Assembly (NCBI GenBank): GCA_017556845.1
Contig: JAFYMA010000253.1
Coordinates: forward strand, 1 to 5,547
DNA from: Clostridia bacterium
GTDB taxonomy: Bacteria; Bacillota; Clostridia; Oscillospirales; CAG-272
Direction of reading: 5' to 3'
DNA: 5,547 nucleotides
A model generated the notes under the pieces. It saw nothing but the letters and a program-made list of their open reading frames with translations, was not told the DNA's origin and made no database searches. This document shows, piece by piece, positions 3,665-5,547 of this stretch (positions are counted from its first letter, which is position 1; every line of letters starts with the position of its first letter). The position numbers and the translations under genes are program-made.

Positions 3665-5547
3665 ATGAAGAAAAGGATCTTAACAAGAATTTTTTCCATA
3701 CTGCTTTGCCTGATAATGCTAAGCAGTTTATTTCCGACTGCGGTCTTGGCAGACTGGGAAGACGGTATGGAATGCTGGTTTTGCAACCATTACCACTGGG
3801 ATGAGTATTGCTGCGGTATGTGTGGCGCCTGCAGTGAAGAATGTACCAACGGAGGATGTTATTTATCCACCCACTGCAGCGAGTGCGGCGCCTGCGACAA
3901 GTTGGCAGACGATTGTCCCGTATGCCTTAGCTGCGAGGATTGCTATGTCAATAACGGTTGGCACTGTCTTGGCTGTAACGAATGCCACTACGTTTCAGAA
4001 GATGAACTGTGCGGGTACTGTTGGTTCTGTGCTGACTGTATGGGTGGTCTTTGCGACAGCTGCGGTTTCTGCGAGGGATGCTGGGAAGTCGAAAATATGC
4101 ACTGCCAGGAGTGCGGCAACTGCTACGCTTCTTATGCAGAGTGTGACTTTGGATACGATCACTGTGAGGAATGCTGTATCATCTGTGAGCAGTGTGAGGA
4201 ATGCTTGTTCGAGGACGGCATTGAACTGTGCGATGATTGCGGTCTGTGCGTATTCTGCTGTATGGACAACGCCGCTTCCGAGGGCTGCTCCTGCGGCGAA
4301 TACTGTATTGAAAATCCCGATTGGTACGACCATCTGTGTCCTGACTGCGGTCAGGCATTCTGCGAGGTCGAAATGTGCGACCTTTGCGATCTGTGTTTGG
4401 ATTGCTGTGAAGGCAATTCCGACTGCTCCGAAACGCCTCCCGTCTGTGTAGAGGACAGTGATTATGCGTTCCATTTCTGTGAGGACTGCGGCGAATGCTT
4501 CCACAATAGTGATATTTGCGCAGACTGTGAGCTTGCAGGTCTTTTGCTGTGTGAAACTTGCTGCAAGATCCGGCTGGAAGAGGAAGGCTGCGACTGCTCC
4601 GACAGATGTATCAGCGACAGCGATCTGGACGCACACATCGCATCGGCTCATAAGAATGCCGACGGTTCACACACCGCCACTGCCCAAAATTCCTGGGAAA
4701 TCAGCGAAACCCATCACTGGAGAGCTTGCCGATTCTGCAGCGACAGTAAGCACGTCACCTCCAAAGCAGCCCATACCTACGATAAATACGGCATTTGCAC
4801 CGTGTGTCATTTTGACAGCCAAAAGACGATCCTGATCCTGAAGCAGCCCCAGAGTGTAGTAGCTAAGGTTTCGGATTACCATATAGCCGGCACGGATGAC
4901 CCACTGTTTCCTGCGAATAATCTGCGTTCTTTTACTGTGGCTGCCAAGGGCACCAGTACATTAAAATATCAATGGTATTATCATTATGGTGCTTCGGACT
5001 GGAAGCAGCTGACAGACAGCACTGCCGATGATTACAGCGTGATTCGTGGCAGTAAAACCAACACGCTCACCATAAGCGTACCCGTGGATGCCTGCTATCA
5101 GGATTATTCCTACAAGTGTGTCATCACCGATGCCAACGGCAACCAGGTGACTTCCAACGTTGCCTACATGAAGGCTCAGCACGTTTACAATAAATACGTA
5201 GCTTCCAAGGGTGCTTTAATCGGAACTATCTTCCAGTCCGGAACGGGCAACAACATCGGACGCTATGAAACAAAGGGGCACTACAAGCTCTGCGTAGGCG
5301 ACGGCTGCGAAGTCGAAAAGCTGGTAGCTCACAGCTACAGCAAGCAGACCCGTCTCATCTATGACAGCAAAACGGGCGAGCGATGGTATGAGCAGACCTG
5401 TATCCATTGCGGATTCAAGAATTATTATCTCGACCATATTCACTATTTCTACGATCCTGATACCATGGAGTGTCAGGTAGATACCACATATAAGAACAAC
5501 AATCAGCATCGGCTGAAATGCCTCTGGCCCGGATGTGACAAAACCAC
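3665..5547 (+). CDS. Large secreted Cys-rich acidic protein with Cys/His and Ig-like modules, 3' truncated by window
   Basis: The frame is open from ATG 3665 to the window end (627 codons). AAAGGAG at 3649-3655 gives a proper start. Residues 1-29 form a signal peptide (MKKRIL, hydrophobic core, cleavage after AVLA), so the protein is exported. Residues 37-315 hold 65 cysteines, mostly every third residue in runs such as C116-C119-C122-C125 and C130-C133-C136-C139. The mature part to 318 has about 67 Asp/Glu and four Lys/Arg. A Cys/His module follows at 350-382 (HHWRACRFC ... CTVCH). An Ig-like domain lies at about 390-503 (YQWYY, DYSYKCVITDANGN), a type seen in Firmicute surface proteins. More Cys/His modules begin near 539, including C579-x2-C582 and C619-x4-C624, and continue past the end. 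CxxC pairs suggest metal binding or disulfides. It may be wall-attached, but any anchor lies outside the window. I recognise no named family; function is unknown. Confidence 0.85.
   Translation, partial: MKKRILTRIFSILLCLIMLSSLFPTAVLADWEDGMECWFCNHYHWDEYCCGMCGACSEECTNGGCYLSTHCSECGACDKLADDCPVCLSCEDCYVNNGWHCLGCNECHYVSEDELCGYCWFCADCMGGLCDSCGFCEGCWEVENMHCQECGNCYASYAECDFGYDHCEECCIICEQCEECLFEDGIELCDDCGLCVFCCMDNAASEGCSCGEYCIENPDWYDHLCPDCGQAFCEVEMCDLCDLCLDCCEGNSDCSETPPVCVEDSDYAFHFCEDCGECFHNSDICADCELAGLLLCETCCKIRLEEEGCDCSDRCISDSDLDAHIASAHKNADGSHTATAQNSWEISETHHWRACRFCSDSKHVTSKAAHTYDKYGICTVCHFDSQKTILILKQPQSVVAKVSDYHIAGTDDPLFPANNLRSFTVAAKGTSTLKYQWYYHYGASDWKQLTDSTADDYSVIRGSKTNTLTISVPVDACYQDYSYKCVITDANGNQVTSNVAYMKAQHVYNKYVASKGALIGTIFQSGTGNNIGRYETKGHYKLCVGDGCEVEKLVAHSYSKQTRLIYDSKTGERWYEQTCIHCGFKNYYLDHIHYFYDPDTMECQVDTTYKNNNQHRLKCLWPGCDKT
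3773..4609 (+). repeat. Coding tandem array of CxxC-type modules
   Basis: This is the part of the secreted protein gene encoding residues 37-315. Cysteine codons TGC/TGT recur every nine bases within runs. Clusters of three or four cysteines (residues 84-93, 101-107, 116-125, 130-139, 147-153, 174-180, 189-198, 238-247, 272-278) are split by short acidic or aromatic spacers. The repeats are degenerate at DNA level, so they are old duplications or selected spacing and not a recent tandem expansion. The periodicity also opens long Ala/Thr/Val-rich shadow frames on both strands. Confidence 0.75.

Noticed and set aside
3505..3804. 99-codon open frame on +
   Set aside because: It starts inside the 91-aa zinc-ribbon gene and runs out of frame through the micropeptide and the signal peptide of the secreted protein. 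It has no domain and no start signal.
3801..4451. Long Ala/Thr/Val-rich open frame on +
   Set aside because: It is an out-of-frame shadow of the Cys-rich gene, created by its regular TGC/TGT codon spacing. It has no ribosome binding site and its composition is not protein-like.
3773..4609. Reading the CxxCxxC runs as bacterial 4Fe-4S ferredoxin domains
   Set aside because: The fourth cysteine of the ferredoxin motif (CxxCxxCxxxC followed by Pro) is not at the right spacing, there are too many cysteines, and the protein is exported, where such clusters are not normally assembled.
3995..4651. 218-codon open frame on the minus strand
   Set aside because: It is antisense to the Cys-rich array and explained by the same periodicity. 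The + frame has a signal peptide, a ribosome binding site and recognisable domains.
1..5547. CRISPR arrays, tRNA or rRNA genes, insertion sequences
   Set aside because: No regularly spaced direct repeats with unique spacers, no tRNA-like cloverleaf, no rRNA sequence, and no transposase with terminal repeats were seen by eye.

Overview
The window looks like chromosomal DNA from an anaerobic, probably gut-associated Firmicute of the class Clostridia (Ruminococcaceae/Oscillospiraceae-like). This is inferred from Gram-positive-style ribosome binding sites (AAAGGAG), a 7TM sensor fused to a LuxR-type HTH, a VanY-type lipoprotein, and a secreted protein built from Cys-rich and Ig-like modules. There is no rRNA, tRNA or species-level marker, so the assignment is tentative.

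Left block (1-1364, + strand): the 3' end of a Wzx/MATE-like polysaccharide flippase overlaps by 23 nt a gene for a VanY-type (peptidase M15B) D,D-carboxypeptidase lipoprotein. This is the end of an envelope-polysaccharide operon. It is closed by a perfect 19-bp stem that can work as a terminator from both sides.

Middle block (about 1391-2820, - strand): a convergent gene encodes a membrane-bound one-component regulator with a lipoprotein-like signal, seven membrane segments and a C-terminal LuxR-type DNA-binding domain. It has a near-consensus sigma-70 promoter (TTGACT-N17-TATAAT) and a leader of about 180 nt. The leader carries four copies of a CCCACACTTT-type element, one of them inverted. 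A small open frame with two stops follows the regulator gene.

Right block (2897-5547, + strand, divergent from the regulator): a tightly packed operon. It encodes two small zinc-ribbon proteins (130 and 91 aa), a tiny membrane peptide that is apparently frameshifted, and a large secreted protein that runs off the window with 627 codons visible. After its signal peptide, residues 37-315 of the large protein contain 65 cysteines in CxxCxxCxxC runs. The mature region up to residue 318 has roughly 67 Asp/Glu and only 4 Lys/Arg. HW-CxxC modules, an Ig-like domain and further Cys/His modules follow.

The right block together with the divergent regulator is the most interesting content. It looks like a self-contained metal- or redox-related surface system whose function I cannot assign. 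The link between regulator and operon is inferred from divergent arrangement and the repeat-rich control region only.
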